Made by a program: the position numbers and the translations under genes
Shown: positions 55,273 through 64,000 of the stretch, piece after piece
Layout of the letters: every line of letters starts with the position of its first letter
Numbering within the stretch: the stretch's first letter is position 1
Origin: JAZGGS01 sp963714405
Lineage (GTDB): Bacteria > Bacteroidota > Ignavibacteria > Ignavibacteriales > Ignavibacteriaceae
Assembly: GCA_963714405.1 (NCBI GenBank)
Contig: CAVQOH010000002.1
Span: forward strand, 620,001-684,000
Direction of reading: 5' to 3'
Length of the DNA: 64,000 bases
The notes under the pieces: generated by a model
Seen by the model: only the letters and a program-made list of their open reading frames with translations
The model's database searches: none
Told to the model about the DNA's origin: nothing

Positions 55273-56481
55273 TCAATTAAAAACATTCGAAACTATCTCG
55301 AAAAATCCAACATAAGTTCCTATTAAGCTGCCAAGACTTGTAAGCATAAAAACCAGCAGAACTTTAAGCAGTTTATTGCTCCACCACTTTTTAAACTTGC
55401 CAACATCACTCGCTACCGTTTGAAATTCCTTAACAACGGGCGGCTGAAAATAAACCTGTACAAAAGCTGCTACATATCCCGCACCAATTACAGGAGTTAA
55501 ACTTGTAAACGGCGCTGCAAGAAATGAAACTAAAATTGTAACCGGGTGAGCAAGGGCAATAATCGCGCCAAGTCCGCTGGGTATACCGTTAGCCAGTATC
55601 CAGTAAAGCACATTATCTCCGGCTTCTGCCAGACCTTTACTGTAACCTATATAAATAATAGATGCAATAATAATTGCAGGAATTCCCCATCCTATAATTT
55701 TTGCAACTGGCGAAGGGGGTGGAATTTTTTCAATTTCTTTAAGATCAATTTCCCTGTTATCCTCAATCACTTTTACTATCCCGTTAACATGCCCTGCGCC
55801 TACAACAGAAACAATTTTACTGCCTTTAGCTTCCTGCATTTTTTGTGCAAGGTACTCATCGCGTTCATCAATTATAACTTTTTTCAGTACAGGCATGGCT
55901 TTGCCAAGTTCATCCATCATTTCGGAAAGAACATCTTTACTTCTTAGCTCAGCAAGTTTCTCTTCGTCCAGCTCCTGCTTTTCAAAAATTCCTGCCAGCC
56001 CGCCGGTTAAAAATTTTAGCTTCTGCCAAAAACTCATTGAGTGCCATGCACGCCTTAATGTTATTCTTACTTCCCTGTCGCACAGCTCTATAGGAAGATT
56101 AAGTTCATTTGCGGTGTTAGCTGCTTCAAGTAGTTCGGTTCCCGGTGTTACACCAAGCTTTTCCCCTAGCTTTTTCTGGTAAGATGATAAAACAAGATTT
56201 ACTAAAAGCGTGCTTAACTGTTTTTGGCGGATAATGGTTTTAAGATCTAAACTTTCCCAGCGTTTTTTTTCTGCAAGTGCTTTGTAACGTTTTGCATCAA
56301 GCTCTATACAAACCGTATCCGGTTTTTCATTTGTTATTACTTCCTTTACCAGATCTGCAGATTGTCTTGAAATGTGAGCTGTCCCAACAATTATAAACTG
56401 CCGCCCGTTTTTATTTACTATTCGAACATCTTCAGAATATTTGTCTTGTGTAATTGATTCCTCGCTCAAAAAAATTTCCAT
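55273..56481 (-). CDS. TraB family membrane protein
   Basis: 402 residues. The N-terminal TraB domain has VGTAHISRQSADLV (about 32-45) and PDTVCIELDAKRY (54-66), the conserved Glu/His pattern of the TraB/GumN fold. GAGHVNGIVKVI lies near residue 230. The C-terminal third holds about four transmembrane helices (from about 265). TraB proteins were first described in pheromone shutdown on enterococcal plasmids; in other bacteria the role is unknown, perhaps a membrane protease-like fold. It is last of the six-gene run. Confidence 0.88.
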   Translation of the reverse strand: MEIFLSEESITQDKYSEDVRIVNKNGRQFIIVGTAHISRQSADLVKEVITNEKPDTVCIELDAKRYKALAEKKRWESLDLKTIIRQKQLSTLLVNLVLSSYQKKLGEKLGVTPGTELLEAANTANELNLPIELCDREVRITLRRAWHSMSFWQKLKFLTGGLAGIFEKQELDEEKLAELRSKDVLSEMMDELGKAMPVLKKVIIDERDEYLAQKMQEAKGSKIVSVVGAGHVNGIVKVIEDNREIDLKEIEKIPPPSPVAKIIGWGIPAIIIASIIYIGYSKGLAEAGDNVLYWILANGIPSGLGAIIALAHPVTILVSFLAAPFTSLTPVIGAGYVAAFVQVYFQPPVVKEFQTVASDVGKFKKWWSNKLLKVLLVFMLTSLGSLIGTYVGFFEIVSNVFN

Positions 56482-56562
56482 TGTAATTAAAAAATAGATG
56501 CAAATTTAGGGAAAAACAGCTAAATAATGTATTTAAGTTGTTAGCGCTGGATATTATGTGTT

Positions 56563-57186
56563 TTACTTATTTATTTCTTGCTTCAACTTCTTTTTCTTAA
56601 AAAAGATTTTACGAAACTTTCTTACAACCCATATAATTAAAAGCAGCACCAGTAAAAAAGCTAATAATGGAAGTAATATAGCAAGAGTAGAAAGTGAAAA
56701 TGAAGCTCCGGCTTCTGTGGTGGATAAAACCGGATTTGCAATTCCGCCTGTTGTTGTGGATGAAGTTAATCTTAACAAGCCTGTAGAATGTTGAATAGTA
56801 CCTGCTAATCCTCCTCCTGCTATAATTGCGAGAGACCATTTAAGCAGCGGTGAAAAATCAGCTAAAACTGATCCCATAACCAAAGCTCCCGCAATTACGG
56901 ATGCCGGACCTGCGATGATATCTAAAAGATTATCGAACCAGGGGAAAAAATATGCAATGATTTCCATCACTGATGCAAAACCAAAAGCAATCAGAGCAGG
57001 ATAAGTACCAATCCATTCGAATCCCGAAGTCAGATTAACAAATCCTAAAAGTGAAAAAGCACTTAAAACCAGGAATGGAACAAAAATTCTAAATCCTACT
57101 GATGCACTTAATCCTACTCCGACAAGAAGTGATAAAAAAAGTTCGCTATCCATAAATTGTAAAAAGGGGTTGGTCCAATTTGTCAT
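56563..57186 (-). CDS. DUF4126 membrane protein
   Basis: 207 residues, with the DUF4126 signature GVGLSASVGFRIFVPF (18-33) and several hydrophobic helices. AAAARKK-like basic residues follow the last helix (KIFFKKKKLKQE). The family is a putative inner-membrane protein of unknown role. It is 32 bases downstream of the LysM gene. Confidence 0.85.
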   Translation of the reverse strand: MTNWTNPFLQFMDSELFLSLLVGVGLSASVGFRIFVPFLVLSAFSLLGFVNLTSGFEWIGTYPALIAFGFASVMEIIAYFFPWFDNLLDIIAGPASVIAGALVMGSVLADFSPLLKWSLAIIAGGGLAGTIQHSTGLLRLTSSTTTGGIANPVLSTTEAGASFSLSTLAILLPLLAFLLVLLLIIWVVRKFRKIFFKKKKLKQEINK

Positions 57187-57218
57187 TCAACCGGGCCAAC
57201 CAATAATAATTATTCCTA

Positions 57219-57599
57219 TTAAGGATTAGGAATTTTTATCTTCTGTCCAACATTTATCATATCAGGATTTTTAAGCTGATCAGTGTTGGCGTTAAAAATT
57301 TTCATATACTGATTTGCATCCTTATAATATTTTTTAGATATCTTACTTAAACTTTCTCCACTCTCAACAGTATGAACATGGAAAAAATCAGGATTAGCAA
57401 CTGTAATATTTGCTTTAATATCAGAATATTTTTCGCCGCCAACTTCTTTAATCTTATCCCAAACACAATTTTTTTCATAGGGTGTGTTGGTTGTTCCGGA
57501 TAATTTTAAAACGCCTTCTTCTTCGGCAACTTTAATATCCTTCATGTTCAGTTCTTGTGCCAAAGCAAGCACCTGACTGTATTTAACTTGTAATGACAT
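57219..57599 (-). CDS. BON-LysM protein, Kbp (YgaU)-like
   Basis: 126 residues. Residues about 15-70 form a BON-like domain (VAEEEGVLKLSGTTNTPYE) and 75-125 a LysM domain (HTVESGESLSKISKKYY, then NPDMINVGQKIKIP). This is the layout of the E. coli K+-binding protein Kbp. No signal peptide, as in Kbp. It may sense potassium or peptidoglycan-related ligands. Confidence 0.85.
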   Translation of the reverse strand: MSLQVKYSQVLALAQELNMKDIKVAEEEGVLKLSGTTNTPYEKNCVWDKIKEVGGEKYSDIKANITVANPDFFHVHTVESGESLSKISKKYYKDANQYMKIFNANTDQLKNPDMINVGQKIKIPNP

Positions 57600-57636
57600 T
57601 TATCTTTTTCCTTTTTTTTTGAATACTTATAAATTA

Positions 57637-57852
57637 TTACTTAACCGGGAATGCAACTTTGAGTACAACCCTGTAACTGGTTATTTTACCAGCTTCAACA
57701 GATGCAAGGTGTTTTACAACTTCGAAACCTGTTATTCCTTTTACAGATTTTGAGGCTTTGGTTATTGCTTGTTTTACAGCATCATCAAAACTTTTAGATG
57801 AGATTCCAATAATCTCAATTACTTTTACTGCGCCTTGTTTTATGTGAGACAT
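57637..57852 (-). CDS. Dodecin family flavin-binding protein
   Basis: 71 residues, normal size. HIKQGAVKVIEIIGISSKSFDDAV at the start and ITGFEVVKHLASVEAGKI are the family pattern. Dodecins assemble as 12-mers that store or buffer flavin. Fits between a LysM/BON protein and HtpX in a general homeostasis operon. Confidence 0.9.
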   Translation of the reverse strand: MSHIKQGAVKVIEIIGISSKSFDDAVKQAITKASKSVKGITGFEVVKHLASVEAGKITSYRVVLKVAFPVK

Positions 57853-57889
57853 AATGTTTACTCCTTATTATTAGTTGTGAAATTAGAAA

Positions 57890-58723
57890 TTAAATTTTTA
57901 CTTTTGCTATTTCGTTTAGCTTTTCAATTCTCTGTTCAACCGGTGGGTGAGATGCAAATAACTTTTGCAATCCACCGCCTAAAAACGGGTTTACAATAAA
58001 TAAGTTTGAATGTGCAGGGTTACCGTTCTGCAACGGATTACGCTGAACACCATTGTGCAATTTTGCCAATGCACTTGCTAATCCTAATGGCTTTCCACTT
58101 ATTTCAGATCCACCTTTATCAGCAGCAAATTCTCTCACTCTTGAAATTGTCATTCTTACAAACATTGCAACCAAAGGTGCAAGTATTAAAACAGGAATCA
58201 TCAGCAAAGGATTTGACCTTCTTGACCCTCTTGCGCTAATCATTGCAAACTGGGATAACATAGTTATAGCTCCTGCAAGTGTTGCAGCAATCGTTCCAGT
58301 AAGCATATCACGATTTTTAACATGAGATAATTCATGAGCCATCACGCCAGAAAGTTCATCATCGTTTAAGATGTTTAAAATTCCCTGTGTTGCAGCAACT
58401 GCTGCGTGCCTTGGATTTCTACCTGTAGCAAAAGCATTGGGGGATTCCTGCGGAATAACATAAACTTTTGGCATTGGTAAACCGGATTTGGGAATAAGCT
58501 CCTGAACAACCCTGTATAACCTGTTTTGCGGTGTGGTAACCTCCTGCGCACGATATCTTTTAAGAACCATCTTATCAGAAAACCAGTATGCAAAAAAATT
58601 AGTGCCGGCTGCAAAAATGAAGGCTATGATTGCACCTTCTTTCCCACCTAAAAGACCACCCACAAAGACAAAAAATACAGTAAGAACTGTCATCAGAAAG
58701 AATGTTTTAAAATTGTTTTTCAT
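57890..58723 (-). CDS. htpX: HtpX membrane zinc metalloprotease
   Basis: 277 residues with N-terminal transmembrane helices and the zinc motif HELSH (130-134), followed by NRDML. The third ligand Glu lies in REFAADKGGSE, the M48 HtpX signature. It degrades damaged inner-membrane proteins in envelope stress. The DUF937 gene lies 14 bases upstream and dodecin follows. Confidence 0.95.
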   Translation of the reverse strand: MKNNFKTFFLMTVLTVFFVFVGGLLGGKEGAIIAFIFAAGTNFFAYWFSDKMVLKRYRAQEVTTPQNRLYRVVQELIPKSGLPMPKVYVIPQESPNAFATGRNPRHAAVAATQGILNILNDDELSGVMAHELSHVKNRDMLTGTIAATLAGAITMLSQFAMISARGSRRSNPLLMIPVLILAPLVAMFVRMTISRVREFAADKGGSEISGKPLGLASALAKLHNGVQRNPLQNGNPAHSNLFIVNPFLGGGLQKLFASHPPVEQRIEKLNEIAKVKI

Positions 58724-58737
58724 TCTTTTACTTTGAT

Positions 58738-59319
58738 TTATTTTTTCCCGCCAAATAAGCCACCAAGCAGTCCTGAAAGTGGATCAGAAGATTTTTTCTG
58801 ACCGCCTAAGCCACCAAGTATTAAACCTGCAACATCATCTAATACTGAACCATCACCATCCTGGTCTAACAAACCTGCTAAGCCGCTTGAGCCGGTTCCA
58901 CTATCTCTTTTCTTTGTGAGAAATCCTAAAAGAACTGGTGCAAGCATTGGAATTAACTTTGCTATTATATTTGAATCAACGCCTTTTAGATTTTGTGATA
59001 GCAGATTTGTTGCATCTAATCCAGCATTGCCAAGTAATCCGCCTAAATTAGGATCTGTCGTTCTATCTTCAAGCTTTTGTTGAAACAGCCCTTCTAAATT
59101 TCCAAGTACAGATGGATCGCCGTACTTATTTAAAATATGATCTACACGATCCTGTCCGCCTCTTTCATCTTTTTGCTTTTTTAATCCACCTAAAATCATT
59201 GGTGCAATTACAGGTAGCAGTTGTGAAATTGTACCTTGGTCGATACTGGTTTTTTCAGACATTTTCTGTGAAACTTCCGAACCCATTGAGCCAAGAAATT
59301 CCTCAATTAAATTTGGCAT
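58738..59319 (-). CDS. DUF937 family protein
   Basis: 193 residues with two copies of the DUF937-type LLPVIAPMILGGLKKQK / LIPMLAPVLLGFLTKKR segment. A C-terminal Gly/Leu/Lys-rich tail has a DQDGDGSVLDD calcium-like loop. Widespread conserved protein, function unknown. An AGGAG box precedes the ATG; first gene of the run to 55273. Confidence 0.85.
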   Translation of the reverse strand: MPNLIEEFLGSMGSEVSQKMSEKTSIDQGTISQLLPVIAPMILGGLKKQKDERGGQDRVDHILNKYGDPSVLGNLEGLFQQKLEDRTTDPNLGGLLGNAGLDATNLLSQNLKGVDSNIIAKLIPMLAPVLLGFLTKKRDSGTGSSGLAGLLDQDGDGSVLDDVAGLILGGLGGQKKSSDPLSGLLGGLFGGKK

Positions 59320-59535
59320 TTAGTATTCTCCTATATAAATAAATTTCAATAGTGTTTAGCCCACACTAAATAAAGAATAATAGTGGTTTTACGGAGCTAA
59401 TTCAGGAAAGAAATCATTCCTCACTTGTAATTAAACATAAATATAAAAAAATGAAATGGAAATGTAAAAGATATGATGAGTATACACTTTATTAAAGCAT
59501 TTATTTTAATGATTATTCTCCCCAAGACATCATTG

Positions 59536-59569
59536 ATAAAAATGCCTCTCCAGGGGCTGGAGAGGCATT
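59536..59569 (-). terminator. Terminator after the M49-like peptidase gene
   Basis: AATGCCTCTCCAG (59541-59553) pairs perfectly with CTGGAGAGGCATT (59557-59569) around GGG. On the minus strand it runs into TTTTTATCA. Confidence 0.9.
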
Positions 59570-59579
59570 AATCAGAGTT

Positions 59580-61268
59580 TTAATTATACATCTCCTCAAT
59601 TTCGTAGATCGGCTTAATATCTACCGGGAGAGTTTCAAGTTTTTCCTGCAGCAATCCGAGCGAAGGAGAAACAACAACATATTTTGTAATTAAATCTTTT
59701 GCAGCCTGGTAATCTCCATTTGCCTGAATCATCAATACTTTGTTGGCAAGCTCCTTCAGGACGGATCCTGCTTTATCAAAATTAACTTTTACTTTTTCAG
59801 TTTCTTCATCAAACTCGAAACCACCATTTTCAATAAGGTAGTTATAAATAATTGCTTCACCGCCGCCGTGTGCTTCATTAATTCCAAATCTTGTTGAACG
59901 GAAAACGCCTGCCAATGCGGTTACCCATATTTCATTTTCGAATGATTCCGGGAAAACACCTTTTTCAATCATAAAGATGTTATTGTAAATGCCGAGTATA
60001 TCTGCTTTACATTCTTCCAAAGTAGAGTAAGTTTCCTTTAATTCTTTTTTTACTTCAGTATCTCTTCCATCAACAGTTATAAATCCAGGACCAATACCGT
60101 GAGACATTTCATGCATAAGTGAATGTGTAAAGAATGAATTGAATGTTACGTATTCTAATTGAGTGGGTTCTATAACAACTTCAGCAATTGGTTTTAAGAG
60201 TTTTTCAAATTTTGCTTCGGAAACATTTTTTAACATAACCTTTTTAGAACCTTTTACTTTGCGTACTCTTTCATCATTTGGAAGATTGAAAGCAAGAGTT
60301 TGTACGCCTGCCTTTGTATCTCCGGCTGTAAAAATTTCATTAACAACGGCTAATGGAGATTCGGAACCTCTTTCAAAGTTTTTATGTTCATCAGGAATTG
60401 GAAGATGAATTTCCATATCTCTCAAATAGCTTTTAAACACTTCCAGTTTTTCACTCTCTTCTTTATCTCTTATTGTTAAAAAACATTCAAATGCTGCTTT
60501 AAAATTGAACAGCCCGTCTTCATATACTTCATAAGGACCAATAACAACTTCAATATCATGATCTTTTAAGTCCATCCACTTCATATCACTTTCAAAATAA
60601 TCGTTACTTAAAAAAGCTGCTGCTCGTGTTGTTAAGTAATCCTTAAGAGTTTTATTATCAGCGTATTCAGCCGCATCAAGCAATAGTTTTGCTGCTTCAT
60701 CTAATTTTTCTTTATAATATTCGCTGTAAGGAATTGCCACTAATTTATCACCATTTCTTCTTATAACAGTAAATTCAGAGGTGAAGGCTTTTTCATCTTC
60801 AGGATTATCATTAATCCATTTCTCAAACTCTTCTTTCGTTATATCTTCAGGATAGTAATTTGCACCAAGCGGTTTTTTGTCTGTCCCGAGGAATGGTGCA
60901 TCGTGTTCTAGCCTATCAAAAGGACCAAACATAATTTTGAAAAGTTCCAGCTGGTATTTTGCTTCTTCGGTATCTTGAACCATTAGATCTGTTTTAATTT
61001 CATTATTTTTTGAGTAAACCTGATCGAGAAAAAGCTCATCCATTATTTTAGCTGCATGGTAAAGCTTTTCCACAACAAGCTTTTGTCTTTCAGTTAAATT
61101 GCTTGCATCATATTTTAGTTCTGTGGGTGCAAACTTCGCTATTTTCTCTTTTAACATTTCAATCCCTTCATTCTCTTGTGTAACTCCATCGCCCGCTTCT
61201 TCGGTTTTTTGATTACATGCTGCCAACATGATGGAAATGGAAAAAAGTATTGATAGTAGATATTTCAT
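59580..61268 (-). CDS. M49 (dipeptidyl-peptidase III)-like zinc peptidase lipoprotein
   Basis: 562 residues. A lipoprotein signal with lipobox MLAAC (Cys18) is followed by a helical domain. The zinc centre HEMSH is at 386-390 and EECKAD near 417-422, the M49 arrangement, though DPP III proper has HELLGH with an extra residue. Bacterial relatives are annotated as DPP3-family or Zn-dependent hydrolases. It would trim peptides in the periplasm or at the outer membrane. AGGTGAAAT precedes the ATG. Confidence 0.82.
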   Translation of the reverse strand: MKYLLSILFSISIMLAACNQKTEEAGDGVTQENEGIEMLKEKIAKFAPTELKYDASNLTERQKLVVEKLYHAAKIMDELFLDQVYSKNNEIKTDLMVQDTEEAKYQLELFKIMFGPFDRLEHDAPFLGTDKKPLGANYYPEDITKEEFEKWINDNPEDEKAFTSEFTVIRRNGDKLVAIPYSEYYKEKLDEAAKLLLDAAEYADNKTLKDYLTTRAAAFLSNDYFESDMKWMDLKDHDIEVVIGPYEVYEDGLFNFKAAFECFLTIRDKEESEKLEVFKSYLRDMEIHLPIPDEHKNFERGSESPLAVVNEIFTAGDTKAGVQTLAFNLPNDERVRKVKGSKKVMLKNVSEAKFEKLLKPIAEVVIEPTQLEYVTFNSFFTHSLMHEMSHGIGPGFITVDGRDTEVKKELKETYSTLEECKADILGIYNNIFMIEKGVFPESFENEIWVTALAGVFRSTRFGINEAHGGGEAIIYNYLIENGGFEFDEETEKVKVNFDKAGSVLKELANKVLMIQANGDYQAAKDLITKYVVVSPSLGLLQEKLETLPVDIKPIYEIEEMYN

Positions 61269-61338
61269 TTATTTCACCTGTTTATTTAATTTTTTAATGT
61301 ATTAATTTCATATAAATTAGAGGATAAATATAATAAGA

Positions 61339-61368
61339 TTTGTTCTTTTAGAAATATGTTTACTTTCG
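61339..61368 (+). promoter_or_regulatory. Bacteroidota-type promoter for pepF
   Basis: TTTG (61339-61342) and TACTTTCG (61361-61368) stand 18 bases apart, matching the -33/-7 pattern for this sigma group. A second -7-like box, TAATTTTG (61428-61435), lies nearer the gene but has no good -33 box. Confidence 0.5.
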
Positions 61369-61477
61369 TATTGTCTATTAATAGAAGCCATTCATCATTT
61401 TTTTAAGTAAATAGTTACAATTCTTGTTAATTTTGTTAAATAATTCTGCTCAAATTAAAAAACAAATAGGTGGAAAA

Positions 61478-63349
61478 ATGCAAAAACTAATTCTTTTTTT
61501 AACTTTTCTTTTTCTTGCGGGTACATCAATTGCACAAAATGTGGAGAGAACAGATGTACCGGAAATTCACAAATGGAATCTTGGGGATATTTATCCTTCA
61601 ATAGAAGCATGGCAAATAGATGTTGATTTGATGAATACTGAGGTTGAAAAGCTTGCTGATTTTAAGGGAAAGCTTGGTGAAAGTGCAGATAATCTTTTTA
61701 ATGCTTTAAATACAAGTGATGCAATTGTTAAAACGCTTGCACAGGCGATGGTATATGCAAACAACCTTAGCAATGAGAATTTAAATCTTGCAGAAAACCA
61801 GTCATTGGTTCAGCAAGTAAGAACACTTTGGACAAAACTTGGGGAGATAACCGCATACTTTGAGCCGGAAGTACTCGAAATTCCAAAAGAAAAAATTCAG
61901 CAATTTATTACTGAAAAACCAGAGCTTGTGGATTACGATATGTACATTGATAACATTCAGCGGCTTAGAGAACATACATTAACGGAAGCAGAAGAAAAAA
62001 TTCTTGCAAGTTTTGGATTAATTGCAGGAAATCAGAGCGAGGTATATGGAATTTTTAATAATGCCGAAAAACCTTTTCCTAAAATCACATTATCAAGCGG
62101 CGAAGAAATAGAACTTACCTCATCTGCATATACTAAATACCGCACAGCAGAAAACAGGGAAGACAGAGAAAAAGTGATGAAAGCATTTTTTGAAAGCTAT
62201 GGTGATTTTAAAGAAATGCTGGGTGTGAACCTTGGCGGACATGTTAAAAAGAGCTGGGTTTATGCAAAAAACAGAAAATACTCTTCAGTTCTTGAATCAG
62301 AATTAAATTCAGATAATCTTCCTGTTTCTGTTTATACTACATTAATTAATTCAGTAAATGAAAACCTGCCAACTCTTCATCGTTTTCTTGATTTGAAAAA
62401 AAGAATGCTTGGCGTTGAAGAACTTCACTACTACGATCTTTACGTTCCGCTGGTAGAAAAAGTTGACATGAGTTTTACGGTTGAGGAAGGACAAAATGTT
62501 TTACTACATGCTTTAACTCCACTTGGTAGTGAATATGTTGCTACCCTGCAAAAATCATATGATGACCGGTGGATTGATTATGTAGCTACTGTTGGAAAAA
62601 GAAGCGGAGCTTATTCAACTGGCTGGGCATATGATGTTCATCCATACATTTTAATGAACTGGACAGATGATTTTGAATCTGTTTCTACACTTGCTCATGA
62701 GCTTGGGCATACAATGCACAGTTACTTTTCAAATAAAAATCAGCCTTTTTCAAAAGCAGGCTATCCAACGTTTCTTGCTGAAATTGCATCAACAGTAAAT
62801 GAAAACCTTCTTAATAATTATATGGTTAAAAATGTTGATACAGATGAAGAAAAACTTTACCTGTTGGGCAGTTATCTTGATCTTTTAAGAACCACTATTT
62901 TCCGCCAAACATCTTTTGCAGAATTCGAGTGGGAAATTCATAAAAAAGTTGAGGCTGGAGAACCAATAACCGGTGAAGATATGTGCAATATTTATTTTGA
63001 TATAGTTAAAAGATACTATGGACACGATAACGGACACTGCGTTGTGGATGATTATATTAAATACGAGTGGTCCTTTATTCCTCATTTTTATTATAATTAT
63101 TATGTCTTCCAGTATGCAACTTCACTTATTTATGGAACTGCATTTGTTGAGAAGATGGTTGAAAATGGACAGCCTGCTGTTGATGCATATTACAATATTC
63201 TAAATGGCGGTGGTTCAAAATATGCAACAGATTTAATAAGTGATGCTGGGATTGACCCTATGTCTCCGGAGCCAGTTACCCTCACTATGCAAAAAATGAA
63301 CAGGGTGATGGATCAGATGGAAGGGATTTTAAATAAGATGGGTAAATAA
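61478..63349 (+). CDS. pepF: Exported oligoendopeptidase F (M3)
   Basis: 623 residues from the ATG at 61478. That start is chosen because AGGTGG lies four bases before it and it begins a proper signal peptide ending SIAQ; an upstream in-frame start (61424) would give a long non-signal N-terminus. The M3B zinc motif HELGHTMHSYF is at 407-417. Unlike the cytoplasmic PepF of lactococci, this one is exported and probably acts on peptides in the periplasm. The terminator that follows is strong. Confidence 0.9.
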   Translation: MQKLILFLTFLFLAGTSIAQNVERTDVPEIHKWNLGDIYPSIEAWQIDVDLMNTEVEKLADFKGKLGESADNLFNALNTSDAIVKTLAQAMVYANNLSNENLNLAENQSLVQQVRTLWTKLGEITAYFEPEVLEIPKEKIQQFITEKPELVDYDMYIDNIQRLREHTLTEAEEKILASFGLIAGNQSEVYGIFNNAEKPFPKITLSSGEEIELTSSAYTKYRTAENREDREKVMKAFFESYGDFKEMLGVNLGGHVKKSWVYAKNRKYSSVLESELNSDNLPVSVYTTLINSVNENLPTLHRFLDLKKRMLGVEELHYYDLYVPLVEKVDMSFTVEEGQNVLLHALTPLGSEYVATLQKSYDDRWIDYVATVGKRSGAYSTGWAYDVHPYILMNWTDDFESVSTLAHELGHTMHSYFSNKNQPFSKAGYPTFLAEIASTVNENLLNNYMVKNVDTDEEKLYLLGSYLDLLRTTIFRQTSFAEFEWEIHKKVEAGEPITGEDMCNIYFDIVKRYYGHDNGHCVVDDYIKYEWSFIPHFYYNYYVFQYATSLIYGTAFVEKMVENGQPAVDAYYNILNGGGSKYATDLISDAGIDPMSPEPVTLTMQKMNRVMDQMEGILNKMGK

Positions 63350-63364
63350 ATTTAATTTGTTATT

Positions 63365-63403
63365 AAAGACTGTTACGGTTTTTTCCGTGACAGTCTTTCT
63401 CTT
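63365..63403 (+). terminator. Terminator after pepF
   Basis: AAAGACTGTTACGG (63365-63378) pairs with CCGTGACAGTCTTT (63385-63398) with one G-U pair and a T6 loop, followed by CTCTTTCC. Confidence 0.82.
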
Positions 63404-63498
63404 TCCAGTAATGAACAATTTCAGATATTTATCTCCCCCCTCTTTTAATATTACTTTAAATTGTGTTATAATTGATACGCAAATCCTGGGAAGCAACT

Positions 63499-64000
63499 TT
63501 GTTTGATTTTCAGACAATAACAATTATACTGATCGTTGCGGGGGGAATTGTAATCAGCATATCTGCAATTTACATTAACCAGCTTCTTAAACTTCTTAAA
63601 AGAAACAAGCAGAGATTTCTCTCAGGCTTACTGTTTGGATGAATTCTTTTTTTTAGTGTTAGTTACTTTGCTGCCGCTGCAATAATAGCTTCGGGTCATT
63701 CAGAAACTATTTATGCAGTAACCGGTGTAATCTTTTTTACGGGTGCTTTGTTCGTTTACTTTACTGTGTGGACTGGCAAGCATGTTATTGAAGATCTTCT
63801 GAATACAACTGTTTCCCGCAATTATGTTGAGAAGATTATTAAATCAATGGCTGATACTCTAATTGTAATAAATGCAGATGAGACTTCAACTATAAGAACT
63901 GTAAATGATACAGCCCTAAACCTGCTGGATTACGAAAACAATGATCTTGTAGGCAATCCGGTAAACAAAATCTTACGTGCTGAAGTGTTGGAAAAACTTA
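63499..64000 (+). pseudogene. Membrane PAS-domain sensor, interrupted by in-frame TGA (3' end outside window)
   Basis: From a TTG at 63499 (GGGAAG upstream) the frame encodes a first transmembrane segment (TITIILIVAGGIVISISAIY). It is then broken by TGA at 63640-63642 and stays open to the window end. Beyond the stop are two more hydrophobic helices (from ILFFSVSYFAAAA) and a PAS domain beginning MADTLIVINADETSTIRTVN. A Trp codon (TGG) instead of TGA would restore a smooth protein (FGWILFF). TGA ends other genes here (for example at 6448 and 51864), so recoding is unlikely. It is either a real nonsense mutation or a sequencing/assembly error. Kinase or other output domain lies outside the window. 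Confidence 0.6.

Noticed and set aside
63640..63642. TGA read as tryptophan or selenocysteine (genetic code change)
   Set aside because: TGA is an ordinary stop in other genes here (6446-6448, 51862-51864) and no SECIS-like context is evident.
1..64000. Search by eye for tRNA, rRNA, CRISPR and insertion sequences
   Set aside because: No tRNA cloverleaf, rRNA-like stretch, regularly spaced repeat array or transposase frame was seen; small divergent RNAs could be missed.

Overview
The window looks like a chromosomal stretch from a low-GC member of the Ignavibacteria (Bacteroidota/Chlorobi side). I infer this from several things. Five proteins end in the type IX secretion (T9SS) sorting domain, with NYPNPFNPST or the close variant NFPNPFNPST just before it. 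A PorV/PorQ-family barrel is present, as are the Bacteroidota families DUF5686 and DUF5916. The primary sigma factor is the short 286-residue type. There is a bacillithiol-type YtxJ protein, and some upstream regions carry TAnnTTTG-like promoter boxes. TGA is used as a normal stop. I see no rRNA, tRNA, CRISPR array, transposase or prophage.

Layout. 1-4.8 kb: a partial DUF5686 outer-membrane protein, then the two enzymes of the saccharopine route of lysine breakdown, facing each other with one base between their stops. 5-8.1 kb: a four-gene run (secreted protein, HAD phosphatase, small GNAT, ATP-cone nucleoside kinase). 8.3-17.9 kb: matrixin-like protease, valS, class B acid phosphatase lipoprotein, DUF1015-serC-lipoprotein, DUF2203, a thioredoxin-like protein and an SDR. 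18.2-22.9 kb: a T9SS-sorted M28 peptidase, a monoheme DUF3365 lipoprotein, an ANKH/MATE-like transporter and a PagL-like lipid A deacylase.

23-31.2 kb is a clean three-gene operon on the minus strand: a TonB-dependent receptor, a 1283-residue surface protein and a PorV-like barrel. It ends in a strong terminator and is preceded by a 417-base leader containing a roughly 167-base nested inverted-repeat structure. 31.4-43.2 kb is an outer-membrane protein followed by the most distinctive region. Here a TlpA-type thioredoxin, a small T9SS protein and four paralogous Omp28-like thioredoxin-fold proteins surround a TrmB-family regulator with GC-rich palindromes before its start. Three of the four paralogues are T9SS-sorted and one is a lipoprotein. 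All share an N-terminal CxxC followed about 140 residues later by a second conserved motif. I think this is a surface thiol-redox system and the best candidate for something undescribed.

43.3-52.9 kb: Na+/Ca2+ antiporter, a lipoprotein/porin-like pair with vicinal cysteines, an H-type lectin domain protein, YtxJ, YjbR, D-amino acid aminotransferase, DNA polymerase II, a beta-CASP nuclease and rpoD. 53-59.3 kb: a DUF5916 protein facing a six-gene envelope/homeostasis run (DUF937, htpX, dodecin, Kbp-like LysM protein, DUF4126, TraB). 59.6-64 kb: an M49-like peptidase lipoprotein, exported oligoendopeptidase F, and the start of a PAS-domain membrane sensor interrupted by an in-frame TGA.

All assignments come from reading the sequence against remembered families. 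No database search was run.
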